The position numbers and the translations under genes were made by a program. Below are positions 16,816 through 24,826 of a stretch of DNA of 64,000 bases, piece after piece. Under the pieces are notes generated by a model, which had not been told where the DNA came from, did no database searches, and was given only the letters and a program-made list of their open reading frames with translations. This DNA comes from Candidatus Woesearchaeota archaeon (GTDB taxonomy: Archaea; Nanobdellota; Nanobdellia; SCGC-AAA011-G17; ARS1403): positions 1-64,000 of the forward strand of contig JACPIN010000010.1 in assembly GCA_016188065.1 (NCBI GenBank). The letters run 5' to 3'. The stretch's first letter is position 1. Every line of letters begins with the position of its first letter.

Positions 16816-17740
16816 ACACTCTTTTTAGCTAAAAAGAGTGTGAAATAGGGGGCACACTCCCGAAAGAGGTGATCCCCATGCATTGTCCCCAATGCAATAA
16901 AATAAGCATAAAGAACGGAAGATATAAAGATTTCCAAAAATTCAAATGCAAGAATTGCAGTCTGCAATTCTCAGAAAGAAGCTTAAGCTTCTTTCATAGG
17001 CATAGATATCCTGAAGAAATTATAAGAAATTCAATTCTCTTCTGCATGTTTGTCTCAACAAGGATATCAAAATTCATGCTGCAGGAAACCCTGCAGTTCA
17101 AGCCAAGCCATGTTTCCATCTACAGATGGACACTTAAGTTTGCTAATCACTTAGCAAACTTAAAGAGAAGCAGAAGCTTCTCTAACATCTGGCATGTGGA
17201 TGAGAAATTTATTAGAGTTAGGGGCAGTAAAGATGATTTTGCATATTTGTGGGTAGTTATCGACGATAAGAACAATATGATAACAGCTCATGTCTCTCTC
17301 AAAAGAGACATTAATGGTGCAGTTGCAGCTTTAACAAAAGCAAATAAAATCGCTGAGAAGCCCCCGGACATTCTGATAAGTGATGGTCTGCAGGCTTACA
17401 AGAAAGCCTGCAAAAAAGTGTTTGGCAGAAAAACCAAACACTTTCAAGCTCATTTCAAAACAGTTGTAAAAATGATTGGAAATAGGCTTTATTTTCTGAG
17501 CAACAACAGAATAGAAAGCCTAAACTCCAAAATAAACCTCTGGTACAAAAGATTCAGAGGCTTCAAGAGATTGGCAACTGCCAATCTCTGGTGTGAAATG
17601 TGGATGCATTTCTACAATTTGATAAGACCGAGGGTCATTCCTCACAAAACAATAAGCATCCATGCAATAATCTAGAAATTTCTTATCAAAATTCCTTAAC
17701 TAAGGATTCCCATCATTAGTTAACTTAACAGAGTCCCCAA
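16816..17740 (+). mobile_element. IS6-like insertion sequence, ends approximate
   Basis: The element starts near a perfect 26-bp palindrome (16816-16841: ACACTCTTTTTAG and its complement). It holds one transposase gene and ends after a cluster of short inverted repeats (TTAACTAA / TTAGTTAA near 17696-17723). Possible end words GGGGGCACACTC (left) and, reversed, GGGGACTC (right, near 17735) are only loosely alike, and no target duplication could be fixed, so the borders are guesses. Confidence 0.5.
16878..17675 (+). CDS. IS6/IS240-like DDE transposase
   Basis: The 265-residue protein has an N-terminal zinc ribbon (CPQC...CKNC), a helix-turn-helix (FKPSHVSIYRW) and a DDE core: WHVDEKFIRVRG, ISDGLQAY and NNRIESLNSKIN. 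The ATG at 16878 is preferred over the GTG at 16869, because that GTG is part of the Shine-Dalgarno word GAGGTGAT five bases upstream. At least ten perfect stems of 7-12 bp lie within the coding sequence (for example 16951-16971, 16974-16995, 17134-17163, 17415-17444, 17566-17589). The 5' leader can also pair GGGG with CCCC around the ribosome site. Confidence 0.88.
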   Translation: MHCPQCNKISIKNGRYKDFQKFKCKNCSLQFSERSLSFFHRHRYPEEIIRNSILFCMFVSTRISKFMLQETLQFKPSHVSIYRWTLKFANHLANLKRSRSFSNIWHVDEKFIRVRGSKDDFAYLWVVIDDKNNMITAHVSLKRDINGAVAALTKANKIAEKPPDILISDGLQAYKKACKKVFGRKTKHFQAHFKTVVKMIGNRLYFLSNNRIESLNSKINLWYKRFRGFKRLATANLWCEMWMHFYNLIRPRVIPHKTISIHAII

Positions 17741-17774
17741 ACGGCGCCAAATATAGTCGTAGAAAATTCTAAAT

Positions 17775-18050
17775 TTAACCCTCAATCAAACGCTTTTCTT
17801 TATCCCAAGCCTTCAACAACCCCTTGCTTATCCTCCATCTCTTCCTGTTCCCTCTTGCATTCTTTCCAAATACCTCTTCAACCCAGTTTAGTTTTTTCAT
17901 TTCCAATAGCAATTTAAGGGTAAACTCCTTGTCTCTTCTCAGCTCCTTGGCAATCTCTTTTGTAAATCTGCTTCTGCTAGGGTTTTCATTCAATATGCTT
18001 AGAATGTCATCTTTCAGCAATTTAACAGTATCTTCAGATAATCTTACCAC
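17775..18050 (-). CDS. Winged-helix DNA-binding protein, 91 aa
   Basis: A small basic protein with a helix-turn-helix layout: VKLLKDDILSILNENPSRSRFTKEIAKELRRDKEFTLKLLLEMKKL, then a wing (GKNARGNRKRWRISK). It resembles MarR/ArsR-type archaeal regulators but lacks a sensor domain. It stands alone between the IS6-like element and argS, on the opposite strand. Its target is unknown. Confidence 0.6.
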   Translation of the reverse strand: MVRLSEDTVKLLKDDILSILNENPSRSRFTKEIAKELRRDKEFTLKLLLEMKKLNWVEEVFGKNARGNRKRWRISKGLLKAWDKEKRLIEG

Positions 18051-18165
18051 AACCCATTTAAAACCAACGTATATTTAAATTTTACTGAGTTAGGCGTTTT
18101 ACCAAAATACAAGGTTTTTACGATTTTCAGCAATATTTAATAACTTCCTTCAATTTTCAAAGGCA

Positions 18166-19818
18166 ATGCAAACACAAATAATTAATTTATTAAAGAAATA
18201 TACGAAATTAAAAGAAGTAAATTTAGAAACACCCCCCTCTCCAGAATTAGGCGATTACACATTTCCTTGCTTCCAATTGGCAAAAATAGAAAAAAAGAAT
18301 CCAGCAGAGATAGCAGCCACTCTGGCAAAGCAAATTAAGCCAATAAAAGGTATTGAAAAAATCCGCCCAGCAGGTCCTTACTTAAACTTCTTCATCAACA
18401 AAAACATCCAAGAAGAGCTTATTTTATCTTCTATTCTAAAGCCAAAGAAACTCAAGAAAAGCAGAAAAAAGGTTGTGATAGAGTCTCCTGGTCCAAATAC
18501 AAACAAGCCGCTGCATCTCGGTCATCTAAGGAACATGGCTCTCGGCATTTCAATCAAGAATCTTCAGGAAGCAATAGGAAATAAAGTAATTCCAGTAGAT
18601 ATTATCAACGATAGAGGAGTTCATATAGCAAAATCCGTGCTTGCTTATAAATTATATGGAAGGAACAAAAAGCCAGATAAGAAGCCGGATCATTTCGTCG
18701 GAGATTTCTATGTTCTGTTTGCAAAAAAAGCAGCAGAAGACCCGCAGCTGGAAGATGAAGCCCAGAAGCTGGTGCAGAAATACGAGGCAAAAGACAGGGC
18801 AACACTTTATATTTTTAAGAAAATGAATGCGTGGGCAATCCAAGGGTTTAATCAAACTTACAAGAGAGTAGGGATGAAAATCCAGAAAGCCTATCTGGAG
18901 AGCCAACACTATGAAAAAGGAAAGGAAATAGTTATCAACGGGTTAAAGAGGAAGATATTCGTAAAGAACAATGAAGGTAGCATCGTCGTAAATCTGGAAG
19001 AATTCGGGGAAAAAGTTCTCCTGCGGGCAGATGGCACCTCAATTTACATCACTCAAGACCTCTATGTGGCAATTAAAAGGCATAAAGATTTTCACATGCA
19101 TAAGATGATTTACATCGTCGGTTCAGAGCAAATTTACCATTTCAAGGTATTGTTCAAAATCCTGGAATTGCTAGGCTATAAATACGCAAGAAATTATCTC
19201 CACTTGCCCTATGGTATGGTTTATCTTCCAGAGGGAAAAATGAAGTCAAGGGAAGGAAAAATTATTGATGCAGATTCTCTCCTTGATCAAATGCACAATC
19301 TGGCAAAAAAAGAAATACAAAAGCGCTATAAAAATCTATCAAAGAAAGAAGCTGAAAAAAGATCAGAGATCATTGCGCAGTCGGCAATAAAGTTCTTCCT
19401 GTTAAAATACGATTCGTTAAAGGACTTTACTTTCTTCCCAGAAAAATCTCTTTCATTCGATGGCGATACAGGCCCTTATATTCAATACACTTATGCAAGA
19501 GCATCTTCAATCCTGAGAAAAACAAGAGCATTCAAGCCGGCTTATCATTTCACAGAGGAGACAGAGCACCAGATTATAAATCACTTGTCAAGATTCCAAG
19601 AAACGATCAAAGAGGCAGCTGAAAAGTACAGGCCGCATCTGATTGCCCATTATTCATTGGATCTAGCCCATTTATTCAATGAGTTCTATCATAAATATCC
19701 GGTATTAACAGCAGAAAAAATAATTAAGGAATCCAGGCTAGCTCTAGTGAAAGCAACACAGCAAGTTCTTAAAATAAGTTTAGAGCTGCTAGGAATAAAA
19801 CCGCTGGAAAAAATGTAG
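18166..19818 (+). CDS. argS: Arginyl-tRNA synthetase
   Basis: A class I synthetase of 550 residues that charges tRNA-Arg. The N-terminal Add-1 domain (PPSPELGDYTFPCF) contacts the tRNA D-loop, HIGH-type PLHLGHLRN is at about 114-122, and the KMSK counterpart KMKSREGK at about 357. The all-helical anticodon domain follows (FDGDTGPYIQYTYAR, then LSRFQETIKEAAEKYRP). It is short for the family but has all core parts. It is followed 37 bases later by the 144-residue conserved gene. Confidence 0.97.
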   Translation: MQTQIINLLKKYTKLKEVNLETPPSPELGDYTFPCFQLAKIEKKNPAEIAATLAKQIKPIKGIEKIRPAGPYLNFFINKNIQEELILSSILKPKKLKKSRKKVVIESPGPNTNKPLHLGHLRNMALGISIKNLQEAIGNKVIPVDIINDRGVHIAKSVLAYKLYGRNKKPDKKPDHFVGDFYVLFAKKAAEDPQLEDEAQKLVQKYEAKDRATLYIFKKMNAWAIQGFNQTYKRVGMKIQKAYLESQHYEKGKEIVINGLKRKIFVKNNEGSIVVNLEEFGEKVLLRADGTSIYITQDLYVAIKRHKDFHMHKMIYIVGSEQIYHFKVLFKILELLGYKYARNYLHLPYGMVYLPEGKMKSREGKIIDADSLLDQMHNLAKKEIQKRYKNLSKKEAEKRSEIIAQSAIKFFLLKYDSLKDFTFFPEKSLSFDGDTGPYIQYTYARASSILRKTRAFKPAYHFTEETEHQIINHLSRFQETIKEAAEKYRPHLIAHYSLDLAHLFNEFYHKYPVLTAEKIIKESRLALVKATQQVLKISLELLGIKPLEKM

Positions 19819-19855
19819 TAAAGCTTATATAAGTTCCCAAATCCCCACTTGATAT

Positions 19856-20290
19856 ATGCCTATCGTCGGATTTCATTTAGAAAAAACAATTGCAGAGAGA
19901 AGTAAAAAGCTGCAAAAAGGTATGAAAGCAACCCACAACATCACAATTACTTCTGTTCAAAATGAAGACATTGAAATGGGGAAATCCACAAAGAAGCCAG
20001 GATTAAAATTTACTTTCGAATACAACGTAGATTATCAGCCGAAAATAGGCAGGGTACTGATCGAAGGAAGTGTTCTTTATTTAGATGATGAAAAAATAGT
20101 GAAAGGAATCCTGGGAGATTGGAAGAAGGATAAAAATCTCAACCCAGAGGTGTCTGCCCAAGTTCTAAATACAGCAATTGTCCGTTGCACAATAAAAGCA
20201 TTAAACATGGCCCAAGAAGTAAATCTCCCACCGCATATGCCCATCCCAACAGTAACATCTAGAGGCAGAGAACAAGATTATATTGGATAA
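19856..20290 (+). CDS. Conserved hypothetical protein, 144 aa
   Basis: The protein starts MPIVGFHLEKTIAERSKKLQ and has a beta-rich middle (LKFTFEYNVDYQPKIGRVLIEGSVLYLDDEK) with a helical end (VNTAIVR-like CTIKALNMAQ). This looks like a small SecB-like or chaperone-type beta sheet with terminal helices, but I cannot name the family. A TATA-like AAGCTTATATAAG lies about 30 bases upstream, so it has its own promoter even though it follows argS closely. Confidence 0.6.
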   Translation: MPIVGFHLEKTIAERSKKLQKGMKATHNITITSVQNEDIEMGKSTKKPGLKFTFEYNVDYQPKIGRVLIEGSVLYLDDEKIVKGILGDWKKDKNLNPEVSAQVLNTAIVRCTIKALNMAQEVNLPPHMPIPTVTSRGREQDYIG

Positions 20291-20314
20291 TTAATAAGTT
20301 AAAGAGGAGAGACC

Positions 20315-20485
20315 TTAAAGGTCCCTGCCAGAAACAGTTTTTCTGTTATTCGCTTTTGCTCTATCAGCAGCCTTTCTGATCAAGCCAACAACCTCTTTAT
20401 TCAATTCCTCAGCAAAGTCACCAGAGACATTACAGCCCTGTGCATGCTCTTTTATCTTAGACCTAACCACAACCAAATCAGCCAT
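20315..20485 (-). CDS. Small DUF1931 histone-fold-like protein, 56 aa
   Basis: The minus strand encodes MADLVVVRSKIKEHAQGCNV...EELNKEVVGLIRKAADRAKANNRKTVSGRDL. The pattern of a short first helix, a long middle helix rich in Lys/Arg/Ala and a final RKTVSGRDL matches the DUF1931/archaeal histone-fold family. Such proteins bind DNA or act as small nucleoid proteins. It is shorter than a normal 66-70-residue histone. A GACCTTAAAGGTC palindrome overlaps its stop codon and may end transcription. Confidence 0.75.
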   Translation of the reverse strand: MADLVVVRSKIKEHAQGCNVSGDFAEELNKEVVGLIRKAADRAKANNRKTVSGRDL

Positions 20486-20590
20486 TTATTTCACACTCCT
20501 ATTATTTGTTTATTTAGCTACCATTAGCCTTATTTATAAAATTTATGGTTATTAGCCCTATAAACCCCAAATATCGCATTTCCAGGCATA

Positions 20591-20690
20591 GTTCAACAAA
20601 CCAACAAACAAACCAAACACAACTTCAACACTTAAACACATAAAAATATATAAACTTCAACACATCAACATAAAACTTCAACACATTCGC
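20591..20690. repeat. AACTTCAACAC direct repeats upstream of the Q/N-rich regulator
   Basis: AACTTCAACAC occurs at 20621-20631, about 20653-20663 and about 20674-20684, with a looser GTTCAACAAA at 20591. A TATA-like AATATATAAAC lies among them (20645-20653). The CAACAAACAAACCAA stretch at 20603-20615 is echoed inside the next gene (20871-20925). The layout suggests an autoregulatory operator, by inference. Confidence 0.5.
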
Positions 20691-20705
20691 TACCACTATT
20701 TAAAC

Positions 20706-21275
20706 ATGAATCCAGATGAATTCTTCAAGGAAAACGTAGTTAATTCTTTCAAAAAAGCCCGTAAAGACATACTAGAACTACAAAATACGCTATTTTCAAT
20801 AAAACAAGAGTTTGAGCAGATAAAGGCTATTCCTACCCCGAAAAGTTCCACAGGAAATGAAGGGGTCTTCAACAAACAAACAAACCAACAAACAAACCAA
20901 CAGTTAAACAAACAAACAATTATTCAACAAACAAACGCAATTTCAAGGCTAAATGAGGATCTAGAAGCCCATTTTAGCAGTTTAACCAGGCAGGAGTTCC
21001 TTGTTTTTCTCTCACTTTATCAGATTGAAGAGGAGATAGGAGATGTAAAGTTCTCGGATCTGGCAGCTTACTTACACCTCTCAGAAAGTTCCATTCGAGG
21101 TTATGTTAACCGATTGATTCAGAAAGGGTCTCCAATACTCAGAAAAAAGGTCAACAATAAGGTCATAAACCTCTCACTTTCATCCGATTTCCGCAGTTTG
21201 AACATAAAAAAGCGCCTTACAGACCTATATTATCAATCAGACACCTCTCAGAAACGGATTTTTGATCAATATTAA
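20706..21275 (+). CDS. Winged-helix regulator with Gln/Asn-rich linker
   Basis: The 189-residue protein has an N-terminal coiled coil (ARKDILELQNTLFSIKQEFEQIK) and a linker of NKQTNQQTNQQ repeats coded by AACAAACAAACC units. A winged helix follows (LTRQEFLVFLSLYQ, VKFSDLAAYLHLSESSIRGYVNRLIQKG) with a basic tail. It shares this design with the next gene (21516). The linker is low-complexity, and slippage in the repeat may change its length. Target unknown; the repeats in front may be its own operator. Confidence 0.65.
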   Translation: MNPDEFFKENVVNSFKKARKDILELQNTLFSIKQEFEQIKAIPTPKSSTGNEGVFNKQTNQQTNQQLNKQTIIQQTNAISRLNEDLEAHFSSLTRQEFLVFLSLYQIEEEIGDVKFSDLAAYLHLSESSIRGYVNRLIQKGSPILRKKVNNKVINLSLSSDFRSLNIKKRLTDLYYQSDTSQKRIFDQY

Positions 21276-21414
21276 ATGATTCTACCTCCTTTCTCACATC
21301 TTAGAATCTCTTAGATCAGCACATTCTCCAAATCCTTATCTTCTTTTTTCTCTCAGTATTCAACATCCCTCTTTCTTCTCCTAATTTTGTAAATTTGCTA
21401 TTAAAAACGGTCTA

Positions 21415-21471
21415 CGACACATATCGACATATCTACAGACGTCTACGACAGTCGACGACATATCACCGACA
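21415..21471. repeat. Helix-phased CGACA repeat array
   Basis: CGACA occurs at 21415, 21425, 21446, 21456 and 21467, with a degenerate ACAGA at about 21435 filling the one gap. The spacing is 10-11 bases throughout, one DNA turn, so all copies face the same side. The array ends just before a TATA box (CTTATATATT, 21482-21491) and the start at 21516. This looks like a multi-site operator. Confidence 0.65.
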
Positions 21472-21515
21472 AGTCGAAAAGCTTATATATTTGGCAGTCA
21501 TTGCATCGTTATTGT

Positions 21516-22100
21516 ATGTTTAAATGGTTTACAAAAAAGTGGGCTAAAGAGGAGATAGAGGACGCATTAAGAAAACTTAATTTTCATATTTCGACTTCTT
21601 TCCTTAATGTTAAAAAAGACATGGATCAACTGACTTCACATCATTCAAGGCATGGTGATAAGCTGAAATCCTTAGAACAAAGATTGGGATTTTTGGAAAG
21701 GCAAATTCTTGCAATCGTTTCAAGCAAGGACCATAGGCCTTCACAGGAAAAAAGACAGGTCCCTTCTTCCGAGGCGCTTCAATTGATGTCTCCACCGCAA
21801 AATACAATTCTAGACGAACTAACGGACACGCAAAAAGGTCTATTAATCGAGATTTACAGGCATCAGTCAGAAATGAATACCCCCCTCACAATAAAGTATC
21901 TGGCAGAAGCCCTTTATCCAGGAAGGTATGAGCAGGTAAGGACAACTCTAATAGAATACCTAGACACTCTAAGTTCTTACGGACTAATTAAAAAGGTAAG
22001 GAAAAAGCGATTAATCTATGTACATACCACTGAAAAAGGGGCATCTATAGTTAAAAACTACTTAAAGGATAAAGGAAAGAAAAAACAAAGAATTGATTAG
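21516..22100 (+). CDS. Winged-helix regulator with N-terminal coiled coil
   Basis: I start at the ATG at 21516 (MFKWFTKKW, 194 residues), about 27 bases after the TATA box, not at the upstream TTG. Residues 15-75 are a heptad-rich coiled coil (EEIEDALRKLNFHI, LKSLEQRLGFLERQILA). Residues 110-190 are a winged helix (LTDTQKGLLIEIYRHQ, LTIKYLAEALYPG, then VRKKRLIYVHTTEKG). The gene probably binds the CGACA array in front of it. It is eight bases before the 128-residue gene, so the two are likely one transcript. Confidence 0.65.
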   Translation: MFKWFTKKWAKEEIEDALRKLNFHISTSFLNVKKDMDQLTSHHSRHGDKLKSLEQRLGFLERQILAIVSSKDHRPSQEKRQVPSSEALQLMSPPQNTILDELTDTQKGLLIEIYRHQSEMNTPLTIKYLAEALYPGRYEQVRTTLIEYLDTLSSYGLIKKVRKKRLIYVHTTEKGASIVKNYLKDKGKKKQRID

Positions 22101-22108
22101 GGTTCAAA

Positions 22109-22495
22109 ATGTTAACAATTGCTCATTACCTCGATAGATTAATTGAATCTTATGGCGAAAATTTCATTCTCTTAGAAAGTATTGCAGCTATTAATGATGC
22201 CTTCCTTGGGGATGCAATTCCCTATCTCCAACAAGTATTCAAAGAAGGCCCATTCAGCCCAGTAGGACTCCAAGAAAGGCTTCTGGATCTTTATAAGGAA
22301 TTAGGAGATGTTCAATATCTTCAAGCCTATAATGAAATTGCTATAAGGGCGCAAAGAATGAACAAATTTAAAGAAATATTCCCCATCTCAGCTACCTATC
22401 CACGATTTGAAGAGGCCTTGAAAGAAAATGGCCTGACTTTAAGTGGCCTAGCCATGGAACGAAACAATCTATTAAATATTTTAGTTAAAACCTAA
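22109..22495 (+). CDS. Hypothetical protein, 128 aa
   Basis: A mostly helical soluble protein (MLTIAHYLDRLIESYGENF... LLDLYKELGDVQYLQAYNEIA). No motif is recognised. It follows the coiled-coil regulator at eight bases and is probably its operon partner, perhaps a co-factor or ligand sensor; this is inference from position only. Confidence 0.55.
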   Translation: MLTIAHYLDRLIESYGENFILLESIAAINDAFLGDAIPYLQQVFKEGPFSPVGLQERLLDLYKELGDVQYLQAYNEIAIRAQRMNKFKEIFPISATYPRFEEALKENGLTLSGLAMERNNLLNILVKT

Positions 22496-22588
22496 AACTT
22501 TCAATCATAAAACTTCCTCTTTTTTCTCAAAATATTTAAGAATTTAGCCATAACAAGCTATATAAATGGGTTTCACTAAGAATTCCCT

Positions 22589-22798
22589 ATGAAAACAGAA
22601 AGAAGTGTCAAAGAGGTTGAATCCTTATGGGGATTAATAACTTTAGTCCTCGCCAGATTGATGGCCCCGATGCCTACAGCAAACAGATGGCTCTACAAAA
22701 TGGGTGAAACTATCAACAACCTGGGAAATTATGGGTTCCTAAACCGCAATTTAAGTAGATTAGAAACATCATTACAATACAGTTTATCTAGTTATTAA
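22589..22798 (+). CDS. Hypothetical small protein, 69 aa
   Basis: A short basic, amphipathic protein (SLWGLITLVLARLMAPMPTANRWLYKMG). A TATA box (GCTATATAAAT near 22556-22566) about 25 bases before the ATG gives it a leaderless promoter. One hydrophobic stretch could touch membrane. No family recognised. Confidence 0.45.
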   Translation: MKTERSVKEVESLWGLITLVLARLMAPMPTANRWLYKMGETINNLGNYGFLNRNLSRLETSLQYSLSSY

Positions 22799-22955
22799 TT
22801 TTGTTTATGAATAATTTAGAATAGCCTACTTAATTGAAAAGATAAAATAATGAACACAAAAATTAAATATTTTTATTAAATCCTAAAATTTTTAAGCGGA
22901 AATTGCTTCTAATCAATAAAAAACTATTTAAATCCACTCTGTAAAATGCCCATTA

Positions 22956-23333
22956 ATGAAAAAAAGAAAAGAGGGGCTGCAAGATCAGCGAGAGTTAAGC
23001 CAAGAAGTCGTAGAATTAATGTCTTCTGGTATTACAGAAACGCAGGCAAGGCAAACCCTAGAGATATTTCAAGACCTTGAAACTTCCATAAATGTTGCTT
23101 CTTTTTACATTCAAGATAAAGATAAAAAAACTCATTATGAAAATTATGAGGGATACTTGCAAACTGTTAAAGCTGCCATGGAAAACCCATATGCAAGTAA
23201 ACCCCTTCACCAGCAAGAAGTTGAAGAAAGAGCAAATGGCTTGCCGTTATACATTTTAAAGAGGGCAAATTATAGAAAAGATAGCCCCACACGCTCTTCT
23301 CATTATTGGGAGCACCTCGCAAGCCAGGAATAA
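22956..23333 (+). CDS. Hypothetical protein, 125 aa
   Basis: A hydrophilic helical protein (QRELSQEVVELMSSGITETQARQTLEI at the start, a basic end). The SGITETQARQTL part resembles a UBA- or RHH-like short helix pair, but the match is weak. It has its own TATA-like ACTATTTAAATCC upstream. It lies just before the repeat array and the Xer-type recombinase. Function unknown. Confidence 0.5.
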   Translation: MKKRKEGLQDQRELSQEVVELMSSGITETQARQTLEIFQDLETSINVASFYIQDKDKKTHYENYEGYLQTVKAAMENPYASKPLHQQEVEERANGLPLYILKRANYRKDSPTRSSHYWEHLASQE

Positions 23334-23390
23334 TGTTAACAAAAATTTTTAAGTAATTGTTAAAACATTTAATCATAATCTATTTTCTAA

Positions 23391-23464
23391 AAAACGTCAC
23401 ACAAACGTCACACTTTATACAAAACATGACAAAAAATGTAACAAAATATGCCAAAAACGTAACA
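23391..23464. repeat. Tandem AAACGTCACAC repeats and phased A-tracts
   Basis: AAACGTCACAC occurs twice back to back (23392-23402 and 23403-23413). Degenerate units follow (AAACATGAC, AAATGTAAC, AAATATGCC, AAACGTAACAC), each opened by an A-tract about 10-12 bases apart after one longer step. Phased A-tracts bend DNA. The array sits 90 bases before the recombinase start and may be a regulator or recombination accessory site. Confidence 0.5.
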
Positions 23465-23553
23465 CTTCCGCCAATCATTACTTAATTTTCATATTTTGCC
23501 ACTGCAAGCCTTCATAACAAGATATATAAAGAAATTCGTATAAGACGTATTAT

Positions 23554-24402
23554 ATGAAAAATGAAGAGGTGTTAGAAAAGATTGAAAGAGAACTCAAATT
23601 ACAAGGTAAAAGTCCTTCCACCATAAAATCATATCTGATCTACTTGCAAAATTTATTTGATTTTAGCGGAAAAATACACTCAAGAATCCTTTTTGAAGAT
23701 ATTAAGAAATTCTTAGAATATTTGAGCATTGAAAAAAACTATTCTTCATCAAGTATGACCCTCGCCAAGTCAGCAATTTCATTTTATTATGAAGGCATGC
23801 TTGAGAAATATCCAATTCATAAAATAAGAACCAAGAAGAAAGAAGAAAGGCTTCCCGTCATATTAACAAAAGAAGAAGTAATCAGGATAATAGATGCAGC
23901 AGCAAATCTGAGAGATAAACTAATTGTGCAGTTAATGTACACTTGCGGATTAAGAGTATCTGAAGCTGTAAATATGAAGCTGGAAAATCTCGATTTAAAT
24001 GACATGACCGGAACAATAAGAAAAAGCAAGGGAAATAAGGATAGGAGTATTTTACTCTCTCCCAAACTAATTGACAATCTCCAAATCTACATAAGATCTA
24101 AAACAACCCCTTCTATCTTTCTTTTCTCTAAGTCAAATGGGCTCCAATATACAACAAGATCTTTCCAATTAATAATTAAAGGGCTAGCAGAAAAAGCAGG
24201 CATTGAGAAAAGAGTCCACTCTCATATTTTTAGGCACGCTTTTGGCACCCATTCCATAGAAGATGGAGAAGATATTGTCAGTTTGCAGGACATGATGGGC
24301 CATAAGAGCTTAGATACAACAAGACTTTATATCACCTTATCTAAAAAACATTTGAAAGGAAAGAAGACTCCCTTGGATAGGCTGTATGAGGAGAGGAAAT
24401 AA
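23554..24402 (+). CDS. xerA: Tyrosine recombinase, XerA-like
   Basis: The 282-residue protein has the SAM-like core-binding domain (residues 1-90, SPSTIKSYLIYLQNL). A tyrosine recombinase catalytic domain follows: Arg in CGLRVSEA, Lys in KGNKDR, HIFRHAFG, GHKSLDTTRLYI with the nucleophilic Tyr. Size and layout fit archaeal XerA, which resolves chromosome dimers at a dif-like site, but a mobile-element integrase cannot be excluded because of the accessory genes around it. It has a TATA box (GATATATAAAG) about 30 bases upstream. A direct repeat CGTATaagaCGTAT overlaps the promoter end. Confidence 0.9.
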   Translation: MKNEEVLEKIERELKLQGKSPSTIKSYLIYLQNLFDFSGKIHSRILFEDIKKFLEYLSIEKNYSSSSMTLAKSAISFYYEGMLEKYPIHKIRTKKKEERLPVILTKEEVIRIIDAAANLRDKLIVQLMYTCGLRVSEAVNMKLENLDLNDMTGTIRKSKGNKDRSILLSPKLIDNLQIYIRSKTTPSIFLFSKSNGLQYTTRSFQLIIKGLAEKAGIEKRVHSHIFRHAFGTHSIEDGEDIVSLQDMMGHKSLDTTRLYITLSKKHLKGKKTPLDRLYEERK

Positions 24403-24424
24403 ATAATACTTCAAGTAATCCTAA

Positions 24425-24486
24425 ATACACACGATGTGTATAAAAAACAAAAGATTTATATAATTTAGAATACACACGATGTGTAT
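24425..24486 (+). promoter_or_regulatory. Twin palindromic operators around the Fic promoter
   Basis: The palindrome ATACACA-CGA-TGTGTAT occurs exactly twice, at 24425-24441 and 24470-24486, 45 bases apart. The TATA box (TTTATATAA, 24455-24463) lies between them. The second copy covers the transcription start and the first ATG, so binding of a dimeric ribbon-helix-helix antitoxin there would shut off the operon. Confidence 0.7.
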
Positions 24487-24826
24487 GAATTTAACTAAAA
24501 AAGATATAATTGGGATAAATCAAAAATTTGCTTCAGGAGAATTTCAAAATGAATCCAACCTGGACTTTGCTTTGCAATATATCAAACAGAGCATTCCATG
24601 GACAAAACAATTAGCATACATTATTAGATCTGTTTTAGTAGGTCATTCTTTTGCAGATGGGAATAAAAGGACTGCTTTTATGGTTTTAACAACCACCGTG
24701 GATATGAATTCATGCATAATTGACGATAAACAAGCAATAAATATGGTCAAAAACTGGGTCTTAAAGAATGAAGAGAGCATAACAAACATTCAAAGGAGGA
24801 TAGAAGATGCCATCACAAAAAAGTAA
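24485..24826 (+). CDS. Doc/Fic-family toxin
   Basis: The 113-residue protein carries HSFADGNKRTA, the Fic loop in its Doc form. Doc with Lys in the second part phosphorylates its target (in bacteria EF-Tu) and does not AMPylate; whether that holds here is inference. The size is that of Doc (about 126). The ATG at 24485 is favoured by the TATA position and lies inside the second operator; the ATG at 24479 is the other choice. It overlaps the RHH antitoxin gene by 20 bases and comes before it, an order less usual for toxin-antitoxin pairs. Confidence 0.85.
   Translation: MNLTKKDIIGINQKFASGEFQNESNLDFALQYIKQSIPWTKQLAYIIRSVLVGHSFADGNKRTAFMVLTTTVDMNSCIIDDKQAINMVKNWVLKNEESITNIQRRIEDAITKK

Noticed and set aside
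16869..16877. GTG start for the IS6-like transposase
   Set aside because: The GTG is part of the GAGGTGAT ribosome site for the ATG at 16878.
20591..20925. CAA/AAC repeats as a CRISPR array
   Set aside because: Units are short, spacing is irregular and no unique spacers lie between them.
23536..23553. CGTATaagaCGTAT before the recombinase as a dif or att site
   Set aside because: It is a direct repeat, not the inverted arms of a dif site, and it overlaps the gene's promoter; no second copy was seen.
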